Source: Actinomycetales bacterium UBA1416 (GTDB taxonomy: Bacteria; Actinomycetota; Actinomycetes; Actinomycetales; Actinomycetaceae). From it: a DNA stretch of 41,397 nt. Each line of letters opens with the position of its first letter. Position 1 is the stretch's first letter. The position numbers were made by a program, and so were the translations under genes. Under the pieces are notes generated by a model. That model had not been told where the DNA came from, ran no database searches, and was given only the letters and a program-made list of their open reading frames with translations. The DNA lies in NCBI GenBank assembly GCA_002304945.1, contig DBPQ01000149.1, forward strand, positions 2,662-44,058, in the 5' to 3' direction. Below are positions 38,935 through 41,397 of the stretch, in pieces.

Positions 38935-40383
38935 ATGGACCCTGTCGTCGCCGTGATTGTCCTTATTCTTGTCATCGCCGTTGTCGGCGGAACCGCAATC
39001 ATGGCATCCATCAACCGGGACGAGGAACAAGAACGCAAGGCGACCGACAAAGTCTCCCGCCTCGGGTCTGGGAAGACGCCGCTCATGCACTGGGCCGCCG
39101 TTGGGGACGAGGACAAAGTCCAGATGCTACTCGACGATGGTGCTGATCTCCGCGCCGTTGATGCCGACGGCGACGGCGTCCTGCGCTACGCAATGGGGAC
39201 GCGGAACATCCGACTCTTCGAGATGCTGCTGACTCGCGGAGCCGACCCCAACACCCGCAGCACATCTGCCGCGGGAGTCCCCGGGTTCACAATCTTGCAT
39301 GCCGTGGCGGAATCTGGTTGGAGTGACGGCATTTCTGCCCTTGCCCGGCATGGTGCGAACGTGGAGGCGAGGGGACCCGGTGGGACCACCGCCATGATGC
39401 TGGCAGCCGGCGGGGGACGCAACGAGGCTGTCACTGCCCTCCACTCGCTTGGCGCGAACGTCAACGCAAGGGACGACGAAGGCGACTCCGTCCTCTACTA
39501 CGCCGCATCGAGGGGTCACTGGCGAACGACCAAACTGCTGCTCTCGCTCGGCGCCAACGCCAATCCACCCGCTGGTCTGCCGGGCAGGACCCCAATTGTG
39601 ATGGCCGCCGCGTTGGCAGGTCCAACGAGTCAGCGACCCCCAGGCAGCACTGTCACCGACTTCGAGAAGGTCGTCGTTGAGTTGCTCCGGGCCGGGGCGG
39701 ACGCCTCGGCGATGTACGACGCTGGCTATGCGTTGCAGCGAAGCGTCAACGGTGGGATCGAGATCCCACCCGTTGAGCGAGTAAACCAACTTGTCGCGGC
39801 GCACGACAGCTGGGGCATCATCTACCTCACACCTGAAGGCCGTTCTCAACTGTTCACGAGTCGCTCGGCTGGGGCGACGTTGAACCAGCAAGGTCCGCAA
39901 CCCATCGCAGCGTTCGACGGAAACATGTTCGGCCCACGCCTGCCTTTGAGACAGATTCCGCCCGGTTACCAAACCGGATCACCCGAGCACCTCGGACGTG
40001 CGATGCAAGCCGCCGAACAACGCGCGTCCGACGGCGATGTCAGCGCCCTTTTGGAAGCCGCAGTGTGGTGGCTCACCATCTCCGCATGCGAAATCCAAGA
40101 CGGCCAGTACCAGGGCGCGCGCGACGACTTCATGTTCGCGCACAAGGACTTCGTGTGGCACTCGCGCGCGGGCGGACCGGCCACAGCTTGGAAGGACGTC
40201 CGGCACGCCGCCGCATGGTTCAACCACGCGCTTGCCTCCTGGAAGGACGGGCAGTTCGACAGGGCGACCACATCACTCGACGCCGCCGTCAGACTATTGG
40301 AAGGCGTGACCGACCCGAACGACCAGGATTCGTCGTACTACACCGTCAAGACCGCCGTAACAGACTTAGAGCGCCGCATTTAG
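38935..40383 (+). CDS. Membrane-anchored ankyrin-repeat protein
   Basis: About 482 residues from the ATG at 38935. One N-terminal membrane helix (VVAVIVLILVIAVVGGTAIM) is followed by about five ankyrin repeats (TPLMHWAAVGDEDKVQMLL, GADPN, TAMMLAAGGGRNEAVTAL, GADASA). The C-terminal 200 residues are an unknown helical domain with tetratricopeptide-like turns (FNHALASWKDGQFDRATTSL). The ribosome site is weak. Ankyrin repeats bind other proteins. It is divergent from the methyltransferase gene, with about 230 bp between them. Confidence 0.78.
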   Translation: MDPVVAVIVLILVIAVVGGTAIMASINRDEEQERKATDKVSRLGSGKTPLMHWAAVGDEDKVQMLLDDGADLRAVDADGDGVLRYAMGTRNIRLFEMLLTRGADPNTRSTSAAGVPGFTILHAVAESGWSDGISALARHGANVEARGPGGTTAMMLAAGGGRNEAVTALHSLGANVNARDDEGDSVLYYAASRGHWRTTKLLLSLGANANPPAGLPGRTPIVMAAALAGPTSQRPPGSTVTDFEKVVVELLRAGADASAMYDAGYALQRSVNGGIEIPPVERVNQLVAAHDSWGIIYLTPEGRSQLFTSRSAGATLNQQGPQPIAAFDGNMFGPRLPLRQIPPGYQTGSPEHLGRAMQAAEQRASDGDVSALLEAAVWWLTISACEIQDGQYQGARDDFMFAHKDFVWHSRAGGPATAWKDVRHAAAWFNHALASWKDGQFDRATTSLDAAVRLLEGVTDPNDQDSSYYTVKTAVTDLERRI

Positions 40384-40680
40384 ATCCCTTGTTGGTAGAA
40401 GCAGGGATCATCTCTTGGGTGCAAGTTCCAGCCTGGGCGCGCCCGCGCCGCCGCCCGCCGCGTCAACGAGCCGAAGAACACCGAGGAGGTCACCCACCCC
40501 GAACTACCCGCCCTGACCGCCTGACCCAACAGCCGGAGGAACAGCAACCGATACACCACCCCATGGGCTTGACCGACCCCCGTCACGAACTCTGGAGATG
40601 GTGGCACATCTTCGACGATCGAAGGTGACAGTCTCACCCGCCGCACCCCACCTCGTCACGCTCGCCCGGGTGGGAAGGCG
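40384..40680. other. Non-coding interval with possible gene remnants
   Basis: About 300 bp between the ankyrin gene and the convergent gene. It contains fragments that look coding but lack starts: a frame ending VNEPKNTEEVTHPELPALTA, and a 21-residue ATG frame at 40563-40628 (MGLTDPRHELWRWWHIFDDR). GGGATCATCT at 40407-40416 repeats on the opposite strand a word of the left-end motif. Nothing here is certain. Confidence 0.4.
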
Positions 40681-40956
40681 TTACGCAACCTCCATGGAGT
40701 CGCGAACGGCGATGAGAACTTCCTCCAGAAGAGTGCTCTCATGATCGAACAGGTCCCACTGACCTGCGCGAGTCGGCCACCGGGAAGCAAGCTGCTCGAC
40801 CCACTCGTCCCAAGTGGGATCAGAACCGCGAGCACCGACAACTGCGACGCCATCGCGCTCATGGGACTGGTACTGAGAGAAGTAGAAGTGTGCCTCGGGC
40901 GAGAAGATTCCGACAGGAGTCCCATCTTTGAGTTGGTGAATCAGGTACGTGGGCAT
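40681..40956 (-). CDS. Small uncharacterised protein
   Basis: 91 residues; its ATG lies 2 bp after the stop of the upstream gene, so it is coupled. Start MPTYLIHQLKDGTPVGIFSP, a hydrophilic middle and the C-terminus EEVLIAVRDSMEVA give an alpha/beta impression. No family recognised. With its neighbour it forms a two-gene unit. Confidence 0.55.
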   Translation of the reverse strand: MPTYLIHQLKDGTPVGIFSPEAHFYFSQYQSHERDGVAVVGARGSDPTWDEWVEQLASRWPTRAGQWDLFDHESTLLEEVLIAVRDSMEVA

Positions 40957-40958
40957 TC

Positions 40959-41267
40959 TCAGACCTTGAATCCGCAGCTCTGCATGTACGCGATGAAGTC
41001 GCGCTTGACCTTTTCCGGGAGAGGGCGGAAGGACCAGCGCTCTGTGGGCGTGGTTACCAGCCACTGGTCATCCATGGGGACTACCTCAGTGATTTCCATG
41101 TAGAAGTTCTTGCCGTCGTCGGGGAACATAAGAGCGATTACCGTGCCGTCCTCGCGGACTTCACGCATCTGGAGAATGACCGGGAAGCTGAAATCAGCTC
41201 TTTCGGAAACTGCCCTGAAGGCAGGACCGAACTTCGCTCGAAGCGAACCCTCAAAGTCCTCGATCAT
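40959..41267 (-). CDS. Small uncharacterised protein
   Basis: 102 residues from the ATG at 41267, with GGAGG 4-5 nt upstream and an ATGA overlap with a stop codon in the upstream frame. Beta-rich: VILQMREVREDGTVIALMF, MEITEVVPMDDQWLV, then a C-terminal helix FIAYMQSC. No family recognised. The short acidic form and tight coupling to the next gene would suit an immunity-type protein, but this is a guess. Confidence 0.55.
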   Translation of the reverse strand: MIEDFEGSLRAKFGPAFRAVSERADFSFPVILQMREVREDGTVIALMFPDDGKNFYMEITEVVPMDDQWLVTTPTERWSFRPLPEKVKRDFIAYMQSCGFKV

Positions 41268-41397
41268 GCTGCCTCCGCCGTCTCCATGGCGCGAGCCTTC
41301 GCGATCTGGATCTTCATCTTGCTTCTGAAAGGCAGATTTTGCGTCGGTGCCGTGCAGTTCGAGGTAGAGCAAGCGTCCGATGAGTTGGATGACGGTC
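41264..41397 (-). pseudogene. Partial gene at the window edge with apparent frameshift
   Basis: Two frames run to the window edge. One reads TVIQLIGRLLYLELHG first and then turns into acidic low-quality sequence; another begins poorly but ends KMKIQIAKARAMETAEAA with a TGA overlapping the next ATG. The switch is near the AAA at 41328-41330, where one base too many would explain both. Good codon use follows the same switch. It may be a real frameshift, a programmed one or a sequencing error. The product is unknown. Confidence 0.45.

Overview
The window is a high-GC chromosome segment from an actinobacterium. The evidence is strong G/C third-position bias, the prfB-ftsE-ftsX-(M23)-smpB-ssrA order, an actinobacterial-type Flp/Tad pilus locus, and a tmRNA tag ending FALAA. 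The genus cannot be fixed from sequence alone. A large pyruvate:ferredoxin oxidoreductase next to an Nfn-like transhydrogenase suggests a facultative or anaerobic metabolism; a member of the Propionibacteriaceae would fit, but that is inference.

Layout. Bases 1-22160 are conserved chromosome: a tRNA 3' end, orn, tRNA-His, an ATP-grasp protein, a giant NifJ-type oxidoreductase overlapping a fused NfnB-NfnA-like flavoprotein, a nucleoside deaminase, ssrA, smpB, an M23 peptidase, ftsX, ftsE, prfB, a CNNM/CBS membrane protein, a secreted subtilisin-like protease, and the distal half of a tad pilus operon (tadB', tadC, flp-like, tadE-like genes) read on the minus strand.

At about 22161 the tadB reading frame is cut by mobile DNA that is visibly less GC-rich. 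The first part (22161 to about 29.6 kb) is a Tn7-like transposition module read leftward: tnsA, tnsB (DDE), tnsC (AAA+) and a very unusual tniQ carrying eight C-terminal zinc-ribbon repeats. The intervals are tight or overlapping, so these four genes are probably one operon. The TniQ repeat array is the best candidate for a new target-selection device. The TnsA active site looks altered, which bears on whether the element cuts itself out or copies itself.

From about 29.7 kb to the window end is an accessory island with many small or unknown genes: an HTH protein, a lipoprotein, a GNAT-like protein, a degenerate GIY-YIG-like protein and a PD-(D/E)XK-like protein. It also holds a translationally coupled three-gene set: a nuclease-methyltransferase fusion, an HsdS-like specificity protein and a HEPN protein with an R-N-A-V-A-H motif. 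Divergent from that set is a membrane-anchored ankyrin protein. The coupled set resembles BcgI-type restriction enzymes plus an RNase, or a PrrC-like guard arrangement, and may be a defence system. The 5' half of tadB does not reappear, so the island continues beyond the window or the locus has been rearranged.
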